61,347 nucleotides of DNA from UMGS1668 sp035447605. Lineage in GTDB: Bacteria; Bacillota; Clostridia; Oscillospirales; Ruminococcaceae. The notes below the pieces were generated by a model. That model saw only the letters and a list, made by a program, of their open reading frames with translations, was not told the DNA's origin and did not search any database. A program made the position numbers and the translations under genes. The DNA lies in contig DAOTHJ010000013.1 in the NCBI GenBank assembly GCA_035447605.1, forward strand, positions 1 through 61,347, in the 5' to 3' direction. Below, in pieces: positions 50,951 through 59,087 of this stretch (positions are counted from its first letter, which is position 1; each line of letters opens with the position of its first letter).

Positions 50951-52441
50951 TTACAGATTGATGTGTCGGCCCTCCTGATGCAGGATGCGCTGGACGGCGT
51001 ATTTGCCCTGAATGGCGGCGCCCGGCAACCCGCCCGGCGCGGAGAGCCACTGCCCGGCAAGGAGCAGGTTTTCGATACCTTTCACGTAGGCCGAGGGGTA
51101 CGGGTTCTTCAAGGCGCGCTTGGTGAAGACGCAGGCCTGATTGTAGCCCTGCCAGGCGTTGCAGTACCGCTCGTAGGTCACCGGCGTCCAGCTGTCGAGC
51201 AGCGTCAGCTTTCCGGCATATTCCGGCCAGCGCTCCGTAATTTTTTTCTCCAGTAGGCCGGCGAATTCCACCTTTTTGGCCTCGTAGGCCTCCTTATCGG
51301 CGGCAAGCTCTTCGAAATACGGATAGGCCGATCGGTCGCAGCCCCAGAGCGCCTGAAGAATCTGTTTTCCCTCCGGCGCAAAGGAAGGCTCGTAGGAGTA
51401 GGTTTTCAGCGAAACGCGGGCGCCCATCCAGCTCTCCGTCCGGAGATCGGAGACGTCAAGATTGATCTCGCCGTTCAACAGGTCCTCGGCGTCATCCACC
51501 GCCCAAGCCGCCTGAAACATGGCGTAAATCTTATAATCCTCCGGCTTCGTATAATATCCGCGGAAGATTTTATCCATATACTGCGTGCCGATCAGCTTTT
51601 CAAACAGGTAAAACGGGTCCGCGGCCCAGATAAACCAGTCCGCCGTAACCTCGGTGCCGTCCGCAAGGCGCACGGAGGCGATGCCGCCGTTTTCGAGTAT
51701 GACCTTTTCCACCGGCGCGCCGCAGCGAAGGACTCCGCCGAGGGACCTGAAGCGCTCCGCCATACGGAGGGCCATGGCCTTTGAGCCGCCCGCCGGAACG
51801 CCGCCGTCTCCGGAAAGAAAATTGCCGTAGGCGATCGGAAAACTGTGCGCCGGAGAATCCGCCGGGCAGAAATCCGAAAGCATGGCTCGGATCAGCGGAT
51901 GGCGGAATTTTGCGGCGAGATCGGCCGTATCCATGCCTTTATATTTTCCCCAGAGTTTGAAAATCGGGCCGCTCTCTCCGAGCAGCTTCAGGCCCTCGAG
52001 CCCTTTCAGCAGCTCTGGCGGCGTCCCTGCCGGAATAACGACTTTCTCCGCAAGGCGGCAGTCGGCCATCAGTTCCCGGATTGCCTTCTCATCCTCCGGG
52101 GAGAGCGCCAGCAGCTCGGCCTCGGTTTGATCCGCATAGTCCCAGAGATTCAGGCGCGCGCCGTCTTTCTCTGAGGCGTACATGACGTTTCGGCGGCGGA
52201 CATCGACGCTCCCGAGCGCGCCGGTGGTTTCCCAGACCTTATGAAGCTCGGTGCCCGGCGCGGTGCCGATCATCCAGTGGATGCAGTTGTCGATATGATA
52301 CCCCTGCCGATCCCAGCCGGTGCATTCGCCGCCGGGAACGGCATTCTTTTCGCAGATCTCAGCCTCAAATCCGGCAAGGCGGGCATAGATTCCCGCCGTC
52401 AGGCCGGAGATTCCTCCGCCAATGATGACGATTCTGCTCAT
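50951..52441 (-). CDS. FAD-dependent oxidoreductase of the phytoene desaturase/amine oxidase type
   Basis: 496 residues. The N-terminal dinucleotide loop IVIIGGGISGLTAGIYA is followed by CEKNAVPGGECTGW; GDGGVPAGGSKAMALRMAERF is the substrate-domain signature of the CrtI-like group, and NLLLAGQWLSAPGGLPGAAIQG closes the FAD site. Carotenoid genes are absent, so the substrate is probably something else. GGGAAAG precedes the ATG. It is followed upstream by hflX on the same strand with a 23-bp gap and may share its transcript. Confidence 0.85.
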   Translation of the reverse strand: MSRIVIIGGGISGLTAGIYARLAGFEAEICEKNAVPGGECTGWDRQGYHIDNCIHWMIGTAPGTELHKVWETTGALGSVDVRRRNVMYASEKDGARLNLWDYADQTEAELLALSPEDEKAIRELMADCRLAEKVVIPAGTPPELLKGLEGLKLLGESGPIFKLWGKYKGMDTADLAAKFRHPLIRAMLSDFCPADSPAHSFPIAYGNFLSGDGGVPAGGSKAMALRMAERFRSLGGVLRCGAPVEKVILENGGIASVRLADGTEVTADWFIWAADPFYLFEKLIGTQYMDKIFRGYYTKPEDYKIYAMFQAAWAVDDAEDLLNGEINLDVSDLRTESWMGARVSLKTYSYEPSFAPEGKQILQALWGCDRSAYPYFEELAADKEAYEAKKVEFAGLLEKKITERWPEYAGKLTLLDSWTPVTYERYCNAWQGYNQACVFTKRALKNPYPSAYVKGIENLLLAGQWLSAPGGLPGAAIQGKYAVQRILHQEGRHINL

Positions 52442-52464
52442 GGCTGCTTTCCCTCTTTTGAAAA

Positions 52465-53709
52465 TCAGATTTTCTGATAAGGCTGCGCTCTCTTGATCAG
52501 GCCGACATCCACCATGGCGTCGAGCTTCGTGCCCTCCTCGGTGAATTCCTCCGAAAGGATGCTGCCGTTCTCCCGGATGTCGGAGACGAGGCCGCCCTCG
52601 CTGTAAGGCACCAGCAGCGTCATGCGGACGCGGCTCGGTTTGAGCATGGCGGCGATCTTATTTAAAAGCGAATCGAGGCCCTCCCCGGTCACTGCGGAAA
52701 AAAGAACGCAGTCCTCCGGCAGAATCAGGCTCTCGTGAAAGACCAGGTCGCACTTGTTGAGCACGTTGAGCATCGGAATCTTGTCGGCTCCAAGCTCCTT
52801 GAGCAGCTCGCGGGTGACCTCCGTCTGGGCATCCGCCTCTCCGGAGGAGATGTCGCAGACGTTGAGCAGAATATCCGCCGAGGTGACCTCCTCGAGCGTC
52901 GATTTAAAGGCTTCCACCAGTTGATGCGGCAGGCGGCGGACGAAACCGACGGTGTCGATCAGCATTACGCTGCGCCCGTCCGGCAGGATGAGCGCCCGCG
53001 CCGTGGGATCAAGCGTCGCAAAGAGCTGATCCTCCGCGAGAACTCCTGCGGCGGTCAGGCGGTTGAGCAGCGTCGATTTTCCGGCATTGGTATAGCCGAC
53101 GATGGCCGCCGTGACGATGCCCTCCTTCTTCCGGCGCGCACGGATCAGCTCCCGGTTGGCGGAGAGATGTTCCAGTTTCTCCTGAAGGTACTGGATGCGG
53201 CGGCGGATGTGCCGGCGATCCGTTTCAAGCTGGGATTCGCCCGGGCCCCTCGTGCCGATGCCGCCGCCGAGGCGCGACATCGATTTGCCGAGGCCCTCGA
53301 GCCGCGGAAGACGGTACTGATATTGGGCGAGTTCCACCTGCAGCTTGCCGGCCCTCGTCTTCGCCCGGGAGGCGAAGATATCGAGGATCAGCATCGTGCG
53401 GTCGATGACGGGGAGATCTGTGGCGTTCTCAAGATTGCGGATATTGGCGGCGGTGAGCTCGTGATCGAAAATCAGGAGGTCGGCGCCGAGATTCTCCGCC
53501 ATCAGGCGAATTTCCGCAAGTTTGCCTTTGCCGATTAAGGTCGCGCGGTCGTATTCCTGACGCTGCTGGATCACTTGGCCAACCACCTCGGCTCCGGCGC
53601 TCTCCGCAAGCCGCGTGAGCTCCCCAATCGAAGCCTCCGCATCCCATTCGCCGCAGTCGGCCGCGACAAGCAATGCTTTCTGCGCCGCTTTTGTTTCGGA
53701 TTCGTACAT
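52465..53709 (-). CDS. hflX: Ribosome-associated GTPase HflX
   Basis: 414 residues from ATG 53709, GGAG upstream. N-terminal HflX domain with IQQRQEYDRATLIGKGK and LIFDHELTAANIRNLE; the linker signature GGGIGTRGPGESQLETDRR; G1 GYTNAGKSTL, G3 DTVGF and G4 NKCD. It splits stalled ribosomes under stress. The frame is open for nearly 100 more codons upstream, but this is not conserved and lacks a ribosome site. Confidence 0.96.
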   Translation of the reverse strand: MYESETKAAQKALLVAADCGEWDAEASIGELTRLAESAGAEVVGQVIQQRQEYDRATLIGKGKLAEIRLMAENLGADLLIFDHELTAANIRNLENATDLPVIDRTMLILDIFASRAKTRAGKLQVELAQYQYRLPRLEGLGKSMSRLGGGIGTRGPGESQLETDRRHIRRRIQYLQEKLEHLSANRELIRARRKKEGIVTAAIVGYTNAGKSTLLNRLTAAGVLAEDQLFATLDPTARALILPDGRSVMLIDTVGFVRRLPHQLVEAFKSTLEEVTSADILLNVCDISSGEADAQTEVTRELLKELGADKIPMLNVLNKCDLVFHESLILPEDCVLFSAVTGEGLDSLLNKIAAMLKPSRVRMTLLVPYSEGGLVSDIRENGSILSEEFTEEGTKLDAMVDVGLIKRAQPYQKI

Positions 53710-53879
53710 AAAAATCTCCTTACTCAAAACCGCCGGTGAACCTGGCGGCACATAGGCCCGGAAAAACATCGTACCCGCTTGTCCTGAAAGAGGCCCTGAA
53801 AATTTCAGCGGCCTCATCACCGGCGCCGCGGCGCAAAAACGGGAATCATCCGGCAGCCTCTTACTTTTATTAAAAGATG

Positions 53880-53915
53880 AAAAACCGGAGAGCCGACGTT
53901 TCGCACTCTCCGGTA
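53880..53915 (-). terminator. Terminator after the nitroreductase gene
   Basis: Minus strand ACCGGAGAG ... CTCTCCGGT stem followed by TTTTTCATC. The rest of 53710-53879 contains no recognised feature. Confidence 0.85.
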
Positions 53916-53920
53916 TCGGT

Positions 53921-54457
53921 TTACTTGACGTAGGTAATGAGTTCCTCGAGATCCCTGCGTTTTCTTGTGCCGGGCTGCCAGCCCTCGGCCGGATAGCCGA
54001 CCGCAATGATCAGGGCGACCTTTTTCTCCGAGGAAATGCGGAAGCGCTGTTTGAGCTTCTCCTCATCCATCAGGCCGACGATGCAGGTGCCGAGGCCCTC
54101 CTGCGCAGCTTCAAGCACAAAGGCGTGAACCGCTATGCCGATGTCGAACGCACGGAAATCCCTCCGCGCAGAGAAAGGCAGCGTTTTAATGGCTTCGGCA
54201 GATTCCTGCGTGACGATGACATAGGCCGGAACTCCGCTTGCCCAGCCGTTCATATTGGCCACCTGGACATTCGATGCCATAAAGGCGGCGGAATCCGGAT
54301 CGTTGGCCACATAGAAGTGCCACGGTTGGGTATTCATCGCGGACGGCGAAAGACGCGCGGCGTTGATGCAGGAAATGATCTTTTTATCCTCAACCGGTTT
54401 GTCCGCATATTTGCGGCAGCTGGCTCTCTGCTCAAGCATCTTCATAAAATCCGTCAT
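53921..54457 (-). CDS. Nitroreductase-family oxidoreductase
   Basis: 178 residues, FMN-binding nitroreductase fold. MLEQRASCRKYADKPVE, ARLSPSAMNTQPWHFYV, DIGIAVHAFVLEAAQEGLGTCIVG and GYPAEG are the usual motifs. It likely reduces quinones or nitro compounds with NAD(P)H; the natural substrate is unknown. A 19-bp perfect palindrome sits between its promoter and start and may be an operator. Confidence 0.92.
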   Translation of the reverse strand: MTDFMKMLEQRASCRKYADKPVEDKKIISCINAARLSPSAMNTQPWHFYVANDPDSAAFMASNVQVANMNGWASGVPAYVIVTQESAEAIKTLPFSARRDFRAFDIGIAVHAFVLEAAQEGLGTCIVGLMDEEKLKQRFRISSEKKVALIIAVGYPAEGWQPGTRKRRDLEELITYVK

Positions 54458-54490
54458 GATGATTCTATCCTTTCCATCTTCTATTTTACG

Positions 54491-54509
54491 CCGGAAGAAA
54501 TTCTTCCGG
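54491..54509. promoter_or_regulatory. 19-bp palindrome, candidate operator of the nitroreductase
   Basis: CCGGAAGAA-A-TTCTTCCGG, perfect 9-bp arms with a one-base centre, lying about +10 to +28 from the predicted transcript start. The loop is too short for a good RNA hairpin, so DNA binding by a dimeric repressor is more likely. Confidence 0.6.
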
Positions 54510-54525
54510 AGGAAATTCTTAGTTT

Positions 54526-54554
54526 ATTATACTCCCCCGGTGCGGATTCCGCAA
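54526..54554 (-). promoter_or_regulatory. Promoter of the nitroreductase
   Basis: Minus strand TTGCGG (54554-54549), 17-nt spacer, TATAAT (54531-54526). Confidence 0.6.
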
Positions 54555-54559
54555 TGGGT

Positions 54560-55234
54560 TTATGCCGCGGGATCCCTCATTTTTCGGAAGCGCGCAAGGC
54601 TCTGGAAGAAATCCTCATGCGCGACGTCCCTCGGTTCAAATTTCATGAGCTTGAAAACGAAATTCATGATGGAACCGACGCAGAGGACCTCGATCAGCGT
54701 GCCGAGCCCGATCGGGCCACCGAGAAAATATCCGCCGACCAGCACGACGGCGTTGATCAGTATGACTACGAAGCCGATCTTTGCCTTCGGCAGGCGGCGG
54801 CCGATCGCAACCATCAGCGAATCCCTCGGCCCGCAGCAAAGCCCGGCATCCATATAAAAATACATGCCGTAGCACATGACAAACAGGCTGATGACCGCAA
54901 ACAGGATGCCGGCGGGCACCGTGCTCTGTTCCGGCAAAAAGCCGATCCACGCCCAGAGGTCGACGCTCTTGCCGACCAGAAGCGCATCGAGCAGCGAACC
55001 GAAGCCCAGTCGCTCTTTGAGCAGCAGATCGATGCCGAGCACGATCAGGCTGACGATCGTGCAGGCGTCCCCATAAGTGAGGCCGGGCACCTGATAGGAG
55101 ATACCCATGCTGAGCACATCCCACGGCGGCAGACCGATGTTCGCCTGAATGAAGAAATAGATTCCTATGGAAAAGATCTCGAGGCCGACGATGGCCTTAA
55201 AGATCCGTTTAAAAAATTCTTTTTTCCGGTTCAA
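54560..55234 (-). CDS. YczE/YitT-type integral membrane protein
   Basis: 224 residues, five or so membrane helices (IVGLEIFSIGIYFFIQANIG, ILFAVISLFVMCYGMYFYMDAG, IGFVVILINAVVLVGGYFLGG). The motif GLPPWDVLSMGIS and CCGPRDSLMVAI match the YczE/YyaS family of unknown function. The start is a TTG at 55234; no ATG occurs before the first conserved segment. The gene stands alone, with no partner that would reveal a role. Confidence 0.8.
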   Translation of the reverse strand: MNRKKEFFKRIFKAIVGLEIFSIGIYFFIQANIGLPPWDVLSMGISYQVPGLTYGDACTIVSLIVLGIDLLLKERLGFGSLLDALLVGKSVDLWAWIGFLPEQSTVPAGILFAVISLFVMCYGMYFYMDAGLCCGPRDSLMVAIGRRLPKAKIGFVVILINAVVLVGGYFLGGPIGLGTLIEVLCVGSIMNFVFKLMKFEPRDVAHEDFFQSLARFRKMRDPAA

Positions 55235-55300
55235 ACTCTTTTTCCCAACCTTCCGGCAAAAAATGTGATTGGATTCTCCCCGCCGTACCCGGGGCGCAGA

Positions 55301-56542
55301 TTATGGAATCAGGTATTCCGGCCGGATGAAGCGCGTCTCCGTATCGAGCAGGTCGGAATAAGAAAGGAGGCAGCCGGGGCTGTTCTGCGCGAGAATCAGC
55401 TTCTCCGCGTCGACGACGATCAGCGAATGGTTGAAATTGCCGCTTTCCGAATTTCCGCTGAGGGAATGCGTCTGAACGAGATCCCCGGTTCGGAGTTCCG
55501 CTGCGCTCTGCAGGAACGAAACCTTCAGCGCGCTGTTTTGATTGTTGACATAATACCAAAAACTGTTGACGCCTTCCCAAGCGTCGCTTCCGCCGCCCGA
55601 TCCGGCAAACCATGAGGTTGTCATGTTGTCGTACGCTCCGACGGAAGGCTCCTCCCCGGCCGAAAATCCCCGCCAGATGCATTGGGAGACGTAGTTCTGG
55701 CAGTTGCCCTGCCAATCCCCAATATCGTAGAAATCCGGATTTTTTTCCGTGAGATATTCCTGTGCATAAGCTGCTGCGAGCGTGCCGTCATAAATTTTGG
55801 CCCCCGAAGGAACCTTCGTATCCGAAGGAGCCTTCGTAGCCGAAGGGGCCGAAGCGGTCTCCGGTTCCTCATAGGCGGCGAATTCCGCCTCAAGCTCCGT
55901 CAGCACTTCTGCATCCGAGCGCTCATCCAGCCCTTCCAACGAGGCGAATTTTTGCAAGGCACCCGGAAAGTAATGATAGGCCACTTTCCAGACGCCGCCC
56001 TTTTTCCGAAGCAGAATGCTGTGCTGTGCGCCTGCCGCAAGGATCGGCGGATAGGCCTCTCCTTCTTCGCCCTCAACGACAAAATGCAGCACGACGGCAT
56101 CTTCGCCTTCCTCCGGCACGAGCTTGCCGAGATGCCAGAGCCGCTCGTCCTCCACATCATACTGCCCGATATAGGTAACCGTATAGGGGTTTTTCTCCGT
56201 ATCCACCCAGCAAAGGCCGCTCTCCGCCAGAAGACGACGGCGCTGAAGCAGGGCCTCCGTCCAGAGCAGGATATATTGGATCTCCCGCTCCGACGTGTCT
56301 AGGATCGCAGTAAAATCAATCAGTTCGTTTTGACAATAAGAGAGATACATCTGCTCGAGATAGGCTTCGGCTGTCTCTTCGGCCGTCATACCCGCCTCCG
56401 GCAGATAGACGCCTTCCTCCTGCTCCGCCTCTTCCGTCAAAGAATTTACTCCAGTCAAAACAGATTCCTCTGAAACATCTATTGTCCCAAAACAACCGGT
56501 CAGCATCAAAATTCCCAACATCAAAGCGATCAGCCTCTTCAC
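55301..56542 (-). CDS. Lipoprotein with C-terminal amidase-like (CHAP/NlpC-like) domain
   Basis: 413 residues from a GTG at 56542 (AGAGGTG 5 nt upstream). Signal peptide with lipobox MLTGC, then an alpha/beta region with EYLEQMYLSYCQNE-type helices, a Pro/Ser/Thr/Lys linker with repeated APSDTKVPSGAK text at about 238-252, and a C-terminal domain: YDGTLAAAYAQEYLTEKNPDFYD, GNCQNYVSQCIW (candidate catalytic Cys), ELRTGDLVQTHSL and FNHSLIVVDAEK (candidate His). This order matches the putative amidase (Amidase_6) domain found in Clostridia, suggesting a cell-wall or peptide amidase at the surface. The upstream in-frame extension to 56671 is not used. Confidence 0.83.
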   Translation of the reverse strand: MKRLIALMLGILMLTGCFGTIDVSEESVLTGVNSLTEEAEQEEGVYLPEAGMTAEETAEAYLEQMYLSYCQNELIDFTAILDTSEREIQYILLWTEALLQRRRLLAESGLCWVDTEKNPYTVTYIGQYDVEDERLWHLGKLVPEEGEDAVVLHFVVEGEEGEAYPPILAAGAQHSILLRKKGGVWKVAYHYFPGALQKFASLEGLDERSDAEVLTELEAEFAAYEEPETASAPSATKAPSDTKVPSGAKIYDGTLAAAYAQEYLTEKNPDFYDIGDWQGNCQNYVSQCIWRGFSAGEEPSVGAYDNMTTSWFAGSGGGSDAWEGVNSFWYYVNNQNSALKVSFLQSAAELRTGDLVQTHSLSGNSESGNFNHSLIVVDAEKLILAQNSPGCLLSYSDLLDTETRFIRPEYLIP

Positions 56543-56623
56543 GCAGGCACCTCTTTCTGACAAAAATCTTCGCCGCACCGCCGAAACACCCGCAGGAGCC
56601 CTGCGGCTCCGGGTTCCGGGTAA

Positions 56624-56659
56624 GAAAAAAGCCCCCATAGTATATCCGCGGGGCTTTGA
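56624..56659 (-). terminator. Terminator after truB
   Basis: Minus strand AAAGCCCC ... GGGGGC stem followed by TTTTTT, directly after the truB stop; end of the infB-rbfA-nrnA-truB unit. Confidence 0.85.
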
Positions 56660-56660
56660 T

Positions 56661-57557
56661 TTATCGCTCAAAAAACATTTTTCTCAGTCTTAGCTGTCCG
56701 GTCTCGGCATCCATGACGGAAATTCCGAGAAGCCTGCCGTCCCCGTCTTTTACGGCGACGTCGCCCTCCATCGGCTCCCAGCCGCGCTTTTCGAGATCCA
56801 GCGGCACGCCGTTGCAATAGAGCGCGGCATCCCGGTCATTGAGGATCAGCTCCGGCAGCGAGAGGAACACCCGCTCCACCGGCAGCAGAACCGATTCCAG
56901 TTCGCCCTCAGAGGCCAGTTTTCCGACCTCCGGCAGCGTATAGCAGTCCTCCAGTGTAAAACCGGAAGCCTCCGTCCGGCGCAGGGAGCTCATCGAAGCG
57001 CCGCAGCCGAGCTTTTCGCCCATGTCGGCGATCAGGGTACGAATATAAGTCCCTTTGCCGCAACAGACGTCGATCCTTGCCGTCTGATCCTCCTCGCTGA
57101 AATCCAGCAGTGCGATCGAGTAGACGACGATTTTTCTGGCCTCCCGCGAAATTTCTTCGCCGTTTCTGGCCGCTTTATAAAGCGGACGGCCGTTCACCTT
57201 GACTGCGGAATACATCGGGGGAAGCTGAAGCTGTTCCCCGACGAACGTGTTCATCACGGCGAGAAACTGCTCCTCCGTGACGTGGGATTCTTTCTGTTCG
57301 ATCACCTTGCCGGTCGTATCCTGGGTATCGGTGGTGAGGCCGAACCGGATGCCGGCTTCGTAACGCTTATCCTCCTCCGGAAGAACCGCGCAGGCTTTTG
57401 TTGCGGAATTGAAGAAGAGCGGCAGAACCCCCGTCGCCATCGGATCCAGCGTACCGGAATGGCCGATCTTTTTCGTCTTTGACAGGCCGCGGAGCTTGGC
57501 CACGACGTCGAATGAGGTGAAGCCCTCCGGCTTATCGATCGGCAGAACGCCCGTCAT
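56661..57557 (-). CDS. truB: tRNA pseudouridine(55) synthase
   Basis: 298 residues from ATG 57557. GVLPIDKPEGFTSFDVVAKLR, KIGHSGTLDPMATGVLPL (catalytic Asp), QLPPMYSAVKVNGRPLYKAAR and CGKGTYIRTLIADMGEKLGCGA are canonical. It makes pseudouridine 55 in the T-loop of tRNAs. The chosen start fits the family; in-frame codons upstream overlap the nrnA 3' end. Confidence 0.96.
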   Translation of the reverse strand: MTGVLPIDKPEGFTSFDVVAKLRGLSKTKKIGHSGTLDPMATGVLPLFFNSATKACAVLPEEDKRYEAGIRFGLTTDTQDTTGKVIEQKESHVTEEQFLAVMNTFVGEQLQLPPMYSAVKVNGRPLYKAARNGEEISREARKIVVYSIALLDFSEEDQTARIDVCCGKGTYIRTLIADMGEKLGCGASMSSLRRTEASGFTLEDCYTLPEVGKLASEGELESVLLPVERVFLSLPELILNDRDAALYCNGVPLDLEKRGWEPMEGDVAVKDGDGRLLGISVMDAETGQLRLRKMFFER

Positions 57558-57612
57558 GCTTTCTGTCCATCCTTTCATGCATCGGATTTTTGTTCGCCGC
57601 CTGAGAGCGCCG

Positions 57613-58569
57613 TTATTCTTTGACGCCGAGCGCCTCGCCCACCGCCGCAAGGATCTCCTTTTTGGCGAAGTCAAGGCTTCCCTCTATAAAACACCCCGCC
57701 GCACAGCGATGACCGCCGCCGCCCAAATTGCTGCAGATGGCGGAGGCGTCGACCTGATTGCTGGTGCGAAGGGAAATTTTAAAGCCGTTGTCCTTCTCCC
57801 GGAGCGTGATGCCGGCCTCCACGCCTTCAATTTGGCGCGGAATGGCGGCGACGCCCTCCAGCTCCGCATCAAAGACGCCGGTGCGCTCCATCATCTCCGT
57901 CGTGATCCATACGAGCGCACAGCGGTTGTCAAAATGATATTCCACCGTGTTGAGCACTTCTTTTTCGATGGCGATGCGGGAGAGGGATTTTTGCTCGAAC
58001 ATGACATAATTGATTGCCGCATAGTTGCAGCCAGCCTTAAACATTTCGGCGGCGACCATATGCGTATGAGCGGTGGTGTTGGAATAGCAGAAGCATCCGG
58101 TATCCGTTGAGATGCCGGTGTAGATGCAGTCGGCAATCTGCCGCGTCAGCTCCACCTGCGGAAATTCTTCAACGATCGCAGCCACGAGTTCCGCCACAGC
58201 CGCAGCTTCCGGACGCATGAAGGTCTTTTTCGCGTAAAACTGGTTGGAGTTGTGGTGGTCGATGCAGAGGTCGATTTTGCCCATATATTTGTCTGCAAGA
58301 GGGCCCAGAAGCTGCTCGTCGGCCACATCAACCGCAACGGTAAATTTTGGAGAAAACTCCTCCAGCTCGTACTCCTGCCAGAGAAACGCATATCGTTTTG
58401 GGAAGTCGTCGGCGCATTCCACGCGGGAACGCTTCCCAAGCTGGCGCAGAAGATAATGGAGCGCGAATGCGGAGCCCAGCGTGTCTCCATCCGGATTCTG
58501 ATGGCAGAGTAAGGCGATGTCGTCCATCCCCGCCAATTCCTCACAGCATTCTTTCAATCCGATCTGCAT
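57613..58569 (-). CDS. nrnA: DHH-DHHA1 phosphoesterase, NrnA-type oligoribonuclease/pAp phosphatase
   Basis: 318 residues. CHQNPDGDTLGSAFAL, AVDVADEQLLG, CIDHHNSNQFYAKKT (DHH) and GISTDTGCFCYSNTT carry the metal ligands; the DHHA1 part ends with NLGGGGHRCAAGCFI. It degrades nanoRNA and dephosphorylates 3'-phosphoadenosine 5'-phosphate. Position between rbfA and truB is the usual Firmicute arrangement. Confidence 0.95.
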   Translation of the reverse strand: MQIGLKECCEELAGMDDIALLCHQNPDGDTLGSAFALHYLLRQLGKRSRVECADDFPKRYAFLWQEYELEEFSPKFTVAVDVADEQLLGPLADKYMGKIDLCIDHHNSNQFYAKKTFMRPEAAAVAELVAAIVEEFPQVELTRQIADCIYTGISTDTGCFCYSNTTAHTHMVAAEMFKAGCNYAAINYVMFEQKSLSRIAIEKEVLNTVEYHFDNRCALVWITTEMMERTGVFDAELEGVAAIPRQIEGVEAGITLREKDNGFKISLRTSNQVDASAICSNLGGGGHRCAAGCFIEGSLDFAKKEILAAVGEALGVKE

Positions 58570-58595
58570 GCGCGCCCTCCTTTCCTTTATAAAGA

Positions 58596-58967
58596 TCAGG
58601 ATTCCCCGGAAGCGCCGTGCGATTCCTCGCCGATCCGACGGAGAATTTTTTCGATATCGGCGCTGTGCTCGATGGAATCATCCGCAATAAAGCGGAGTTC
58701 CGGGGCCTTGCGCATCTCAAGCCGCGCCGAAAGTTCCTTCCGGACAAAGCCCTGCGCGCTCTTCAGCACCTTGACCGCGGCCTTCGCGGCGTCAAGCCCT
58801 TCCAGCGCGCTGACATAGATTTTGCAGCAGGAGGCATCTCCGGAAAGCTCGATCCGGACAATGGACAGCATCCCGCCGGAGATCCGGGGGTCCTTCATGC
58901 TGCGGAGAATATCCATCATTTCCCGGCGGATGTCCTCGCTCATTCGGTTGATTTTATATCCTGCCAT
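58596..58967 (-). CDS. rbfA: Ribosome-binding factor A
   Basis: 123 residues. INRMSEDIRREMMDILRSMKDPRI at the N terminus and RKELSARLEMRKAPELRFIADDSIEH in the KH-like core are typical. It assists 16S rRNA 5'-end maturation in the 30S subunit. GGAG precedes the ATG. It lies 120 bp downstream of infB; a CTGCGG/CCGCAG hairpin (59022-59040) without T tract lies in that gap. Confidence 0.96.
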   Translation of the reverse strand: MAGYKINRMSEDIRREMMDILRSMKDPRISGGMLSIVRIELSGDASCCKIYVSALEGLDAAKAAVKVLKSAQGFVRKELSARLEMRKAPELRFIADDSIEHSADIEKILRRIGEESHGASGES

Positions 58968-59087
58968 CGTTTCTCCTGTTCTTGAGAAGCCCTGTTCCCG
59001 GTCCGCGGACGGGCCGGGAATCTGCGGAATAAAACCGCAGAGGCTCTCGGGTTTCCTGTTTAAAATCCTTTTCCGGCAAAAGCAAAT

